NCBI GenBank assembly: GCA_921293015.1 | Contig: OV121081.1 | Coordinates: 5,580,001 to 5,644,000, forward strand | DNA length: 64,000 nucleotides | Source of the DNA: Phorcus lineatus | Taxonomy: Eukaryota > Mollusca > Gastropoda > Trochida > Trochidae | Reading direction: 5' to 3' | Part shown: positions 13,100 to 28,000 of the stretch, in pieces | Numbering within the stretch: the stretch's first letter is position 1 | Layout: every line of letters starts with the position of its first letter | Notes under the pieces: model-generated | The model's input: the letters and a program-made list of their open reading frames with translations, nothing else | Databases searched by the model: none | Told to the model about the DNA's origin: nothing | Position numbers and translations under genes: made by a program

Positions 13100-16000
13100 A
13101 TGGTTGACCGATCCACGCGATGCATAAGCCAAGTATTTGGTTTTCTCAAGGATGTGGAATCTTGTGAGAATTGTGATAGCAATACTGGCAATGACCTGGA
13201 AGTGGAGTTTGTGAAATCTAACTTGTTGACGAAATCAGTGAGTGACACGAAGATCTTCACATCACCACAAAAACACCAACCTCAGATCACGAGGAAGTGT
13301 ATTTGTCAATTAACTACATTACCAGAAAATAAACAGGTAAATTCAAATTCAGATAGGGATACTTTGCCAGAAAATAGAGACAATAACTTTGATGACCCAA
13401 TTAATGGAACGGTGTGCTCTTGTGATGCATCTACATTTGAAGTTGATCCAATACAGATGAAATTGCAAGGGGAAACAGAAACTAGATGTGATGAAAGAAG
13501 CACAAATAGTATATGTGACAGCATCGATGAGGAGGTTGCAGTAGAACTAAGACAAAAGGATGGAACACCCAAGTCAAATGGCAGGACAAATACCCAAGTT
13601 GTGTCTGAAATGTTCCGGTTCTTAAACACAGGTTCTGTTTTGCAAGAGGAAGATGTGAAATCAGAAAAGTGTCTACAAAGACTGAGTTCTCTCATTGAAA
13701 ATGAAGAAAGGGAAATTCAAAATGAAGAAAGGGAAATTCAAAATGAAGAAAGGGAAATTCAAAATGAAGAAAGGGAAATTCAAAATGAAGAAAGTGATTC
13801 TGAATCAAAATTTGGAAATGATAAAAAAACATTTGGACATAAGCCAAAAGAAAACGGGAGTGTTGACAATGTGAGTAAATCAATAAAACATTCTAGTGGA
13901 GATATTCAGTTACAAGGAACTAACTCTGAAGAAAGACTGGTGAATATAGAGGAAAATGTGAATATTCCTTGTTCGATGGAAGAGAAGACGACTGATCAGA
14001 CAGCTAGTACACACATTGGATCAGCAAGACAGACGGGAGAAGGAACCATGCCAGAAGTAAATAAAACTATGGATTGTCTTTCACAGGTTGTCAGTGATTT
14101 GAAATCTGAAGATTTTGGAGAGGAAGAAGGTGGCACTTCCTTTGGTTACCATGGTGACGGTTTGACAAACGGTGATGTATTGAGTGATGAAGTAGATAAG
14201 AGGTACAAACAGAGTACCAGCACTGAAAATAGTCCTGGAGTTGTGAAGCGCCGCAAACACTCGAGTCGCAGGTCAGAAGGTGACGACCATTCTGATGATA
14301 CCTCTGATGAAGACACAGGTGAGTTGGATACTTGAATCTGTCTTTCTGTTTGCAGTTTAATATAATCAGTAGTTATGTTTACTTTAATAGGACAGTTCTC
14401 TTGAGGAATGTTGGTGTATAAGAATTTGAAGCAGACATTTTGGTCTTTATACATATAATAATAATGATAATAATAATAATGATGATGATGATGATGATGA
14501 TGATGATGGTAATACTTTATTCCCACAAAGGGAATTTGTCTTGCATGAAATGTTGCTTGATAGTTATAACAAATAAAGGTATATAACACCATAATACATA
14601 ACATCATCATCACTCACACCATTCGTTCACAAATAAAAATGAACATTCAAAATTAAATCAAAAGGAAGGATATAATTATAACATGATTATGAATTGATTA
14701 CAGAATTTTCTAAGCATACTAACAAATTTAAAATTTGTATCTCATGACCATGAAAAATAAGTAACATTGACTAAACTGATTGAAAGAAGCTTTTTTAATC
14801 GGAAGATGAACCACAGAATGCCATGAAAGTGTAGGAGTTTATGTAGCAAAAGCTTGAATTCCGTTTCTGTTAACGTAACAACTGGCACCTAGAACAATAA
14901 AATCAGTTACAGTATCCGAATGATTGTATCTTGCGGAGTTCATGATTACATTCTGTTTAAAGCAAACAGGGTTTTTTCAAACCTGACGGATTGTCACCCT
15001 ATCATTTTATTTTAGATCAATCATTGTTAGATTGATTTGTTGACATTATTTCAGTTAAAAACTTTATTTTTTTATCTGACGTCATGTCTGATAGCCTTTT
15101 CAAAACAGGGACAGTAATATTTTTCACCGCACTATGACTGCAATTTATTGGTCAACGGAACACTGGAATAAAAGAATTAGTAGTATTCTTAGTTTGACAG
15201 CAGCGGCCCAAAGGAAGAAGTTTGTACTCATTGTGAAAGAAGTTGTATGAGTCTGATCTCTATAAAGGTTTTGTAAAACGGACAAAGTTTGGAAGTGCTA
15301 ACATCAAAAGATCTGAGCTTTCTCAAAAAAGAATGTTATTGATACATGATTGTCATGAAATCTAGTTGAAACTTGGTACCCAGGGTTAGATTTTTGTTAA
15401 TTTAGATTTGACAATTTGGCAAAGAAATTATTCAATCATTCAAAAAGACATCAATGACGAGTGAAACCTTGATACAGCGTGACAAAATATTATTCATCAG
15501 TCTAATGATTAATTGTTAGTAAATTTGCTCATAATCTTTCCATAAATTTGTCTTATTATTTCTTGTTTTTATAGGGTAAGCATTTTTTTTATCATTTCCT
15601 GTAATGCAAAAAGCCCCAAAATTGTCATTGCGTCAATGCTCCTTGAAGTCCCTCAAAGCCCCCTTTATCTAATAGAGTCGTGACAATATATCGTATATAC
15701 TATTATAGAAAATCGTGATATCATGATATGTTGTCAGTATTGTGATGTGTATTGTTGACTTAAACATTATTTTGTCCAACAATGTTTTGAATTAAAAATT
15801 CTGAAAATATCCTGACATGCATCCTATTGAATGGTATGTTATAAAATATTATGATGTATCCTCAGAACTTAATTCTAACATAACACGAAAACTAGACTGA
15901 AAATACTGCTTTCTGATTGGTTACCACAATCAATTTTGGAGTGATTATTTCGCTAATGATCACCTCTAAATATTTACGACTGATTCACATTCATACGCGC

Positions 16001-19000
16001 ACGTTTACAAACTCCATTCACTGAACTTACTGTTTTCATCGCCTTAGCAAAATGAATTTTATATCAATTCTAAACACATTTTTTATGAAATTTAGAAGAT
16101 AAATCCATTCTATGGAAAAAAAATTTTTCGAAGTAGTTTATTTTTATCACTAAATTTAATTTCAAACAGAGCTCCCTTCTTACCGTAACGTGCGGTATTA
16201 GCGATTCGTCAAGTGAACAGAGGGGACGTACGCTATTCTTCAACTTTCCTTCCCTTTCCCCCCTCTCATTCATCCGTGACCACATTTCCAGACAGTGTAT
16301 TCAACCATTACAAACTATAAAGCTTTCTTGATTGTTCATTCAATCAGTTCACATCTTGCGGGAGAAGTTAGCGCTAGCTGTAAACGACTACTTTTAGAGT
16401 AACGTCCCTTGATTTGGTCAGTCCTTGTCGGTATTGTAGGGGTGATAGGTGTCCTATGTATTTACATGAAAAACGTTAAAAAATCTGTCTTTTGTTGATT
16501 TTATCCTCTATGAAATCAATACTTAAGGGTTTTATTTAAAACCTGCCGGGTTTATGTTTTGATATTTTTGTTTATTATTGAAGCGTGTTCTTTGAAAATG
16601 AACTGTACCGTAGTTTCGAAAGCAAGTGGAACCGGTCTGTACTGGTTCGACCTAATCACATTGTTGTTGCGCAAGGCAAATTAGTTCCTCATTATATTTC
16701 TAATTAGTCATGTTAGAATGGAGATAAATCCCTTCTGTTTTTTATTTTGGGGTTGTATGTCGTGCAATGTCGGTTTGAAATTAAATTTAGGGGTGAAAAA
16801 TGCACGACATACAACCCAAAATAAAAAACAGAACGGATTTATCTCCTAATTAATATATCATGTAATTAATATAATTGCGCTGAATATATATTGGTTGCAC
16901 TATAGTTTTATGTTATTTCTGACTTCCAAAATTTACATAACCAAAAACTCAAATCTATCTGCCTTACAATGAATTAGTCATTCTCTAAGAATCACAAAAA
17001 AAGATATGTTTTCTTTCTGTTGACATCACATTTAATTTCGTCTTTTGTTGTAGAGAGTTGTAGTATTTCTGCACTAGCATCACATATTTTGTGCTTCTTG
17101 AGTCATCTTTTCATTCATGTACCTTATATAACTGCGTATTAGTCGATTTTTTACACCAGAATTTGTAACATGACTTTGATGTATTCTCAATTCTGATTGG
17201 TTGATTTGAAAAACCCTTTGTTGAATGAAATGAATACCCGCAAATCAGCTAAGGTGAATCACCGCGAAGTGATACAACATGCCGGACTCAAGATTTAATT
17301 TTTCAGTTTCTTTAACAATTCTTGCCGTACTCCAATTGGACAGTTGTCATTTATCATTTATTTATGAAGAACGAAAATATTTTCAACTGGCTGACTTGGT
17401 CCAAGTTTGCCCCTTTCTTTCATCTTGCCGCCTTCTTTTGAATGCCGTTTCTATGGTGTGACGTCACAAACACCAACCGTTTTGATGTCACAATGGTCTA
17501 GGGCTAGTGTAACACTTTTGTTCTTCGGGTCTTACAATATGTTTCTATGGGCTTTATTATTGTTGATTTCGGTCCATAAGGAAAAACGTATGTTGTAAGA
17601 TCCCTCTGTTACGAATGAAACTATTTGGTATTAACAGTACAATGTTTGTAGTGTAAATTATGCCGGAAATTCACATTAGGATAGACCTTAAGATACCTCT
17701 TTCAAAAATAGATTAGTCGCAAAGTACTTTTACCACAAAAATACGTACGCCAAAACAGAGTTCGCTCTTAAACTTCTAATATCTAATAGTCATGTTACAA
17801 TATCGATGAATAGTTGCGTTTGTAAAATATACCGGTATTCTTTTTTATTCATCGCCTGCAAATTTAAGCATTTACCGGCTAATAACGTTGGTTTTAAACT
17901 AAATTATTATATTGTATATTTGCTGACCCTACATTTCTGGAATATTAATCAATCTAAACTAATATTTCAAACTGGTTCGAGGCTTTTTATAGATTGACAA
18001 ACTGGATTGAAAGTGTAAACAGTTTGGTTACTTTGCATTTCTTACTGTATCGAATAAATAACTCGAAATGGATTGAATCGGAAAAAAAGTAAAAGATTAA
18101 ATCAGGGATTATTTTCACATTCTAAAAGAGTTTGTGGATAGTCACTAAATGCGTCATTTCAGTGTAGATACTAACACAGTTATGAAGCAAGTTCTTGCTT
18201 GTTAACAGTGTTAGTATCTACACCGACACAAAAAGAAGGAAAGAATTTTTAAAAGAAAAAGAGTAACCTGCACTGGGTGAGATACAAAAGAGGTCTCACT
18301 CAGCAATTTTTACCTGCAATGGTGCAGTTTATAAGTGGAAAATTGACCCATGATAATGTGAATTGATAGTCTTTTCATGTCATGAACAGTTATAGTGAGC
18401 TGAGATTGTGAATGTTTATCTGTAGTGAATACATAAGAAAACTGAAACTCAAGATAACAGCACAGTTATCCTGTCATCTTTTGAATCTGTTTTTATCTTC
18501 AACATTTTAAATTTAGAAATGATTTTAGATCCATTTCTATGGGTTCAATATCAGTATGGAGAAGAGGGGGGGAACTCTCAGGGTTCACCCCCCTTATATT
18601 CTTTATAAGTGCTAATTGCTCAGGGGGAGGGGAAGGGGTTTACCCCTTAACATTCCTTGACCTTGAAATGACCACTGAAATTGGTCACTTGTATTGAATA
18701 TTGGTATGAGCTAAGCAGATTTCAATTTCATGTAGCTGGTGAAAGGGATTAATTTCTACACCCGTTAGTGAGTTCCATGGAGTAGAATGAGGAAGTAGAG
18801 AGTCATACACTACAATATTCAGACACACCCTGTATTGTACAGGGTGGATCTCATTCACACTCTACAGGGTGGATCTCATTTGACACTTTACACTTCTTGC
18901 TCTGGAAAGTGAATATGTCCTGTCATTTGTGTTTTCTTACTGAGTGTTAAAAATACATAATTTGTTAGCCTGCAGGAATGTTTGAACGACATGTTGTCAG

Positions 19001-22000
19001 GGGAAGAATATCTTTTAGCAAGGATATCTTAAATGAAATGAGGTTTAGGTAATCAATGTTCTTGTATCAATTTGGAATAATTAATTCTTGTGAATAGTTA
19101 GACAACTTTGTTTTGGATAATCTTGTTTTCTGCTTAGTTTAAGATGAATGTAAATATTTTCTGTTATTTATATCGGAACCTGAAAAGGCTTTTAATAATG
19201 TTTCTACCATCACTGGATACTCAAGTCTGATTGGTTGATTTTTTCCATATACTAGACATCATTTCACGATTGAACTTGCTCTAATTACTTGATACCTTTT
19301 TATCAGGCATGAATACATACATTGACATTTAAACTAGTTGAGTGGTAACTTTAGAGTCTATGTTCTGCTTGTAAGTGAAATGAATTTCATTTTAAAAGGA
19401 GTCATCCATGTTTCTTCCGTGCTATACAGGGAAATATAAAAAAGTTTGAAGTAAGTATCAGATTTTCTTTAAAAAATAGTTTTTCTGACCAAGCAGAGCT
19501 TTCTGTCACAAGGCATGCAATGGGATTGAATTCCTCCAAATCATGCTACATTTACGTGAACGCTGTTGCCATCATAATGCTTTGCTGCACATTTGGTTTC
19601 AAGTTAATATTTTCTTGCAATAAATTCAGTATAACATTTCACAAAGACACTAGGTTATCTGCTAATCTATGTATAATATTAACAGTTCAGAATATCCTCA
19701 ATTCACTTTCTCGCTGGATAATATTTGAGAAGTTCTGTTTTATATGTATATGTACTCCTAATATACACTCGTCCAAATTTAATTCATAATCTCATTCAAG
19801 TATTTGTGAAAATTTAGAAATTCCATTTACTTTTCAAGTGAACACATTTCAGATTGATCATGATCTTATTCCTCTCTTCTGTCCTGATCAGCTTCATGCT
19901 TCTCAAGTTTTGTAACTGTCAACTTCAATGATGTTTAAAAAGTTTTAAAGAAACTGTCAAGTTAGGTAATGTTAAAATTCCCTTAAAGAAATAAAACTAT
20001 TGAATGAGAGATAATAAGTTGTCAGCATGAAGAATCAAAAATGGCAGCTCACATCTTTCATGCAAAATCAAAATCAATATGCTAACTATCCATATGATTA
20101 TCTTTGTCGATGTATTTTCATTTGAACAGACAAACAAAAACTAAATTAATGATATGTTATCTTGTCAGATAATTGAAGTTTGATAATTGCTATCGTCATA
20201 TCAGTCAAAAGATTTAATTGGTAAACGTTTTGATCACGAATAACATATATCAGCCAACAGTTTGTAGCTGATAATGGTTGGATTTGATAGTTCTTTGAAC
20301 AATACATGATGATATATATGTAATGTCTACTCCCAGATGACAAACATATGAGAAGTTTATATTTCAAGCAAAAATTTAAAATCGAATCGAAGTCGAAATC
20401 AAATGCCTGATGTGCATGAATACTAGTTATATAACCTACACTATCAACTCCAACCTGTCCTTCTGCTTGCTAAAATTAGTTTCCAAGTTATTTGACTAAA
20501 TGATGCATATCATTGACCAGTTTCCAATCATAATGATAACTTTATTTCTTTCCATTTCTTCGCCATACAAAACTGGTTAGCTTTAAAAGGATGGTTAGCT
20601 TTTCAGTAGGGGCGTCACCATTCCCTTTCACTCCGTTTCCATACATTTATTGATTCAAAGCCTAAAATCCGATTATTTTTCGATTTGATTCACTTAAACT
20701 AAAAACAAGTTGAATTGTGTGATAAGAGCAGTTCAGTTCGCAAACGTTAATGATAATGAACACTGTCATACAATGTTGATGCAATTGAAATCAAGATAGT
20801 TTTTACATTTTAGAGAGAGAAAAGAATTGATGTAGAACATGTTATATACTTTATATATGCCTAGTATGTTGTACATGTTACAGAAACACGTTCTCCCTGA
20901 AAACAAAGTATACCCAGACTTTGATTTTTAGATTTGCTGGGTTTTTTTAAGCATTGTCAAATCCGCCATTTTTTTCCAAACACAACAAGCGTTAGCATAA
21001 GTTATTGGTTAAGATGGAGATGCAACCTCCAATCAAATGGTATTTAACTATAATCTTGCGCAGTGACTTCATCCCCCAAATCAAACACTTTCCAAATCAT
21101 TTTGATGATAATATTGAAATAATATTTCATATTTTTTTAAGAGTGAATGCAAATATTTGTTTAAGGACAAACCAATATATGTGAATAGAAATTTTTTTTA
21201 ATTGCCTACATTTTACTTTAAATGCTTTTTTTTTTCATAGAAAGCGAAGCTGATAACAAAATGTAAAGTATATAACTTCCTCTAAAAACTTTTCCTGTTA
21301 GCACTTTGTGTCGAAATATGTTATATACAGGTTTTTGTTGATAACACAACACAGTATTAATTTTTTATATGAAATAAGCTTTAACAAAGTTATCTTAATG
21401 ACTAAGAAATGGTACACATGTATCAGTTGATATTATCTGTGACAGATCTAAATCTGTGTATTTTGACTTCTTCAGGGATACGGCCACATTCCAGTATGTA
21501 TCGTCATTTGAAATTGGTTGTGTTTTAAGCTCATTATTTCATAATGAAATTAAGTGATCCAGAATCATATTATTTTAGAAAAGATTTAAACTTTCATTGT
21601 TAGCAAAATTTTATTTTTCAATCTCATTTATGAATTTGATAATTCATTTTTCAATTTAAAGGCTTAGCTGAAAAGGATGTGAAGGGTTCTTCGTCAGACT
21701 TACAAGAGATCTATTGTTATGACATAAATAAATAGGCTCTTTGCCTCTTGCTTATACTTTTTCCTTTAGAATGATACTGTATCTTTGTGGAAAGATAACC
21801 TTGTTATGTGTCATAGAGAAAAACTATGTCATTATGTAATAGTTGTTTCATAGCCTCTTGATAATAATTTTCTCGTCAATTTCATGTTGTTTTCCTCATC
21901 GTAACCCCTCATTATAAGCTATATTTGTTGAGTCATAACCAGGAAGAAAATAAGAATATGTCTTGCTAAGATTTTGATAAAGGTTCTGAGTTCTGTTTAA

Positions 22001-25000
22001 AAAGGGGTTGAGTGAATTGCAGATCATGATTTAGACCAAGATTTGAACAGTTCTGCAGACATTTATGGAATAAAAAAATATCTCAAAAAAGCTATGCCAA
22101 TTTGTAGCCGATGCAAAAATCAGTTTTGTCTAAAAACTTGAATTGATTTTAAATATTGATTCATTTTTTCCTAAATTTCTGCAAATTGACATAAAAGCAA
22201 AAAACTTTCATTCAATATATATGTATTTAAAGGAAAATATGTCTATGGAAGCAAATATAATCATTTAAAATTTCACATTTAAATTCACGTGTTGTAATAT
22301 CTGTTCAAATGATATTTGGGAGCCATATAACTACTGTATAAAACATCAATAAATCTGTCAGCCGCAGCAGCTATAATCTCTGCATTGAAAGGTTTCTAGG
22401 GAGCATTCTCAAAAGTCACACTGACCTAACATGACAAGAATTTTCCAATAACCATTATTTCAGATTTCTACAAATCTTTTGCTCTAACATTGTTTGAATT
22501 CATTTGTTGAGTCATGAACAATCATTCAGTAGTGTATTGATATAATAGTTATTTGTTAGGTTTCAAACATTATTGATGCTTTTGTCAGGAAACAAGTGGG
22601 TTCTCATGGTTTTTAATTATTTTTTTCTATTGTTGCTTTTGATTACTGGGTAATGAGAATGATAGGAGAATTATTTAGATTTGGCACTGATTTTGAAAAA
22701 ACTTAATTTACATATTTACATACATTTACTTATTAGTGATTTTTGTTCCTATCCATCAGCATCTCTAAGAATTAGAACAAGTGAAATCTTGCTGGATATC
22801 ATATAATTTCCCATGTCATACACTGTTTATAACATGGGTACAATAAAAAGACACTGAGTCATTTAACACACAGTAGCGTTATTTTATAGAAAAATGCAGA
22901 CTGTTATTTCAAATAATCATTTAAAGGCTAATCGGTTCCGTGGAATTAAAAGATAGAGGCAAAAGGTGATGCGGCAATTACTCAAACGAAATTTTGGAAA
23001 CGGAATAATCCGAAGCCGACATGTAGAACCAATGAATGGAGTTGATGGTTCTAATAAATGTGTTATTGATGTTTTTAGCTGTATGATTTTGGCTTCTGCA
23101 CATATTTCAATATATATAATTTATAATTACATATAATTTTCAATACAAAATATTAGATTTTAAATTCATGTTAAAAAGATTGATATGCAAGATAATATCA
23201 TTTCATATCAGCATATATGGTATTATGATAAAAACATTTTTATTACTACCGTTAAAGAAATCTTCAATGTTATAACACATTGAGTCATAACACCACATGC
23301 TGATTGACGTCACATGACGTCACATTCTGTAAGTATGACGTCACAATGTTAATGGTCAGGCAGCAGTGGCAAACTTGACGATTTTCATTCTCTTTATTTG
23401 ATATAATTCTGCGAGTTATAAATAAAATACTAAACTCAGACCCGTTTAGTAACATATTTATGAAACTTGTGAATGGCATCCGTATCTAAAGAGCGAAAAA
23501 CTTTTCACTCGTTTCATAAACATGTTATTAAACGGGACGACGTATAATCTCCATGTATGTCTCAATCATCTCCATATATGGAATTTTGGCAAATATTAAA
23601 GACAAATAAATATAAATAACAGTGTTCTTCTTAACGACTATTTCCTGAGCAAGATAAAAGGATGTACAGATGAGTGTTATAGTATGATCTGGAAGTATGC
23701 TGTGAAATCAAGGAAATAAAAACTCTAGTACTTTTCTACCACTACAATCTAAAGTATAAAAAATATCAAATGTTCTAGTGTTTATAGGCCTCTTCATACG
23801 AAGAAGAACTGCAACTGAAAAATAATAACATAAATATATAAGAGAGTGAAATAAAAAATATGATCAGCTCAAAACCAATTTCCAAAAAGACGAACCAAAT
23901 CACATCAACATAGGGAATGATGGATTGGTTAATGATAGATTGTTCTGACATACAGAGGGTGGCCATATTGTTACAAACATGTGACTTTCCTCCTTCAGAC
24001 TTAAGGCTGCAAGAATAATTATTATGGATTAAGTGTTAATCCTTTTGCTGTCATATTTTGCAGACATTTTGAAAATCATCTCAGCTATATGCAGAGCTCC
24101 CGATAAGCTGCGTATTTGCGTATTTTACTCAGAAGAAAAGTCAAAATACGCAAGAAAATTAAATTGTCTGCGTAATGAAAATCACTAAAAATCTACGTTT
24201 ACGCTTCTAAAAAATTAGCAATGCGTATTTACCCAATACATAAAAATTATAATGCATATCATGTCATTAACAAAAATCAAAATATTTACGTGAAAATCTC
24301 AACTTTAAGTCACTGGTAATTACGACAGACTTTAAAATTACATCGTAAACATCTACTTGGGTACTCCAAGCAATGCTTTGTGCAAAGCGGCTTCGCTTAC
24401 TACTCCGAACACCATTTAAAACTCGCTCCAATTCGTATAACTGATCTGATAATTCCCAGTTGTGTTAGGAGTTTAACACCGTTTGTTTTATGCAAGATTG
24501 GGGCCTACTGACTTTGAATGTGCACACAAAACTAGCATGATTACTTTATTTTCCCAACGTCGTTTCGTCAGTGTTGGCTTGCGCAGATTTAGGGCTCAAA
24601 AAAGGTTTAGTTTAGGCCAGCACATAGAAATAGTCATTTGACATATTTTTTAATTGAGAACAAATTTTCAATATATATGTGGTATAGTTGTAGAATGTAA
24701 TGATTGCATTTTTATGAAGATGATGCAAGAACAAAACTCGAGAGTTGCTGGTGAAAAAGAAATAAATCCGGTCAGGGATATTCGCAAGTGTGTTTAGATT
24801 AATTTATTATTGGTAACAATTACATATCAATGCCGACTCAGTTAATAAATACTCTGATGTTTTGCCGTACAAGTTTTCAATCAGTTGCCTTTGAAAAGAA
24901 ATTTCATTATTTTGCACACGCCTAATATGTTCTGTTATTACTGATCATTTACAAACAGAAAGTAGGCTTTTCCCATATCTCTTTAAAGAAAATGTTTTGT

Positions 25001-28000
25001 GGAGGTTGATGAAACTTAATTTTCAGAATTTGGTTATTGAAATAAGGTTAACACGTGAATATAACTTGTCTTTGCTTTATGTTTGATTAGAATTTAATAA
25101 CATGTTTAAGTTTTTAACGTATGAAATGAATACTCAGATTTTGAAAAATTGGTGGGTATCAAAAAGTATGAATACCCATTTGATGTTTGAAATAATCACT
25201 CAGATCTAAAAATATGAGTATCATACCCACATAGCCAAAAGCTTATCTGGAGCTCTGTATATGTACATTATTATGGAAGGGGATGTGTGCCAAAAATGAA
25301 ATCCTGTAAACTCGTAATTCGCAAGTTGTAACGTAACTTGTAGCATTGCTAAATGTGTATATCCCTCTTATTTGAAATACAAAAATGAGTTTCGACTTTG
25401 ACATTTCTAGAATTACATTTGAACTTTGTAAAGTTGAGAACAGCAAGTTGAGTTTTACAGGATTGAAATGTTAGGTTTGCATACTTGGACTTGTCTTTTC
25501 GAGAATTGCATGGTTGAGAACAACATGTTACAACTTGCAAATTACGAGTTTACAGGATTTCATTTTTGGCACACATCCCCTTCCATACATTATTTCATTT
25601 TATCTAATAGTTGACCAGTATAGTAACATGACTTCGTTGTATTTTCCATTCTGATTGGTTGATTTGAAAAAATCACCCTATGTTGAATGACAATGAATAC
25701 CCTTAACTTAGCTAGGGCTACTCACCGCGCATTGATACAACATGTTCACTAGTGCCGGCCCGACTCAAGTTTTATTTTTCCAGTTACTTAAAAAATTCGT
25801 GCCAAACTCTGATTTGACAGTTGTCTTTGTCATTTTTTAGATTGTGTCTACTGGTAGATACTACAAAAATAAATCTTAATATGATTTATTTTTGAAGAAC
25901 GAAAATATTTTCAACTGGCTTTCTTAGTCCAAGTTTGCCACAAAGTTTCATGCGGCTGCCTTCTTTCGAATGCCATTCCAATGGTATGACGTCACAAAGG
26001 CCAACCGTTTTGACATCACAATGCTTGCGTCGCCATCACAATGGTCTTGGGCTAGTTTAAGACTTTTGTACTTGGGGTTTTACGATATTTTTCTACAAAC
26101 TTTACAATTGTTGATTTTGTTCTCAAATTAATCAAGTATGTTGTAAGGTCTCGCTGTTACGAATGCCGTTATTTGGTATTACCGTATTCGATTTAATAAC
26201 CGCCCACTCCCCTATAAGCGCCCACCCACCACGTTTGTGACTGAACAATATGCGTCCTGATTTAGCGCCCACCTCTCAACATTGCTTACCTTGCATGCTG
26301 ATTCATTGAGGAAGGTTTTTCAGTCTTGCAATAAGTCTTTTACTTCCACTAAAGTGAAGAATACAGGGTATTTCAAGACTCCCAGCCACCATCAAAATGA
26401 TAAAAGTTATAAAACCATATTTCAAAGACATGTGTATCGTAAGAAAACACTTTCAAGACTAAACTTGAGGAAATATTTTATCGTTTTAATTAGCGCCCCC
26501 TTTTACCAATTTTTTAAGCGCCCCGGGCGCTTATCACGTCGAATACGGTATTATCAGTATGATGTCACTAACGCCGTCGGTTTTAAACTAAATTTGTGGA
26601 TGTTGAATAACAATGAATACTAGAAATTTTACAAACGCAACTATTTATCTTCTAAATATCAGAAGGCACTTGTTATGTATGCATGTACATCTTGCTATTC
26701 CAATGTCCCATTGACGATCAGGTTATATAAAACTGTTATGTTGGTTTGATAATTTTCCTAATAATCGTAAAAAATATTTAATGGAAATTATGTTCCTGTA
26801 GCCAAGATGATCTCCAAGCTATCTGCTAAATATGGCATCAAAAGGCCTCTCACTTTCTTATATTATCTATAATAATTATTTTCGCTACCACAAATTAACA
26901 TGTAAGTCTATGAGTATGGCCACTCCCTGCATGTTAGGACCTTTAGTCAAGGGGTAATATAACTTTGTAGTTGATTGAAAAGTGTCCTACTTTTGGCCAC
27001 TTTTGATAAGAGTGTTTACTTGTAAAAAAAACCCAGTCGATGTGAAATATGATCACATGGCAATGAAATCAGTTATCACTACTTGACTTGTGCTTGGTAT
27101 TACTTGAGCAGATTACATAACTGTCATTATAAGCTTGACAACCAAAATAGGTGTCCTTCATTCCAATTTTGTTTTGTAGAGCTCCTTCTCCCACTTCAGA
27201 CTTGATAATTTCAGGAAAACTGTCAGCCTTGTGCTTGTATAAATTTCTCGTGCAGTAACAAGACTGTCTTCTAACTAGAGAATTCTGACCCTCTGAAAAT
27301 GATACATATGGCACAAATAAATGTTAGTTCAATGGAACAATTTGCCGCTCGAACTCCGACAGAGTACATCTATCATGTCCTTCCGGAAATCTCTTAAAAC
27401 ATTTCTTTTTGGATAACTCCTATTTCTTTTGTGTGTGATTGTGTTTGCTTGTGCGCTTCGAGCATGCATAGCATAGCATGGAGATATAGCGCTATACAAA
27501 TGTACTTTATTATTATTATTATTATTATTATTTTGGAAAATTTGAAGAAAAACATCTTACAAAATGTTACTTCCCCTTAACTACGCTAATAAACCATATT
27601 TTATCTTTCCTAGTGACTATTTATATAAAAATAGGCAACCTAGTAATAGCCTTAATTGAATATTAGTTTTTCTGTTTAAATATTTAACATATTTCAGGTT
27701 TATCAAAATTATTTCGTTTTTTCATTTGAAAGAAAAACATTCTTCCTTGCACAAAATGGTTCTAGTTAATATCAATTACAGTGATGTCGTGTAGCATTTT
27801 GATATTATGTTTTACAATGTCAAGGCACTGTGATGTCATCAAGTTGAAGAGGTCTTCATTACTTGTCACAAAAACATTGGGATGTGATTGATTTTTAAGG
27901 GATGTCAAAAGTTTTCTCTACAATAATTCGCTTGATCTTCTACAATCAGTAACTATGTATTTTTAGTATAGTAGATACACACTTATAAAATTCAGATAAA

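Noticed and set aside
13306-13883. Minus-strand frames opposite the PDZ-PH first exon
   Set aside because: They include a repetitive shadow of the 21-bp coding repeat; the plus strand has the good start context and the donor.
14146-14613. 155-codon minus-strand frame with a His/Tyr run
   Set aside because: It is created by the ATA/ATG microsatellite and the antisense of the exon end.
26282-26623. 113-codon plus-strand frame
   Set aside because: Most of it lies inside the 367-bp MITE and runs across its boundary into unrelated sequence.
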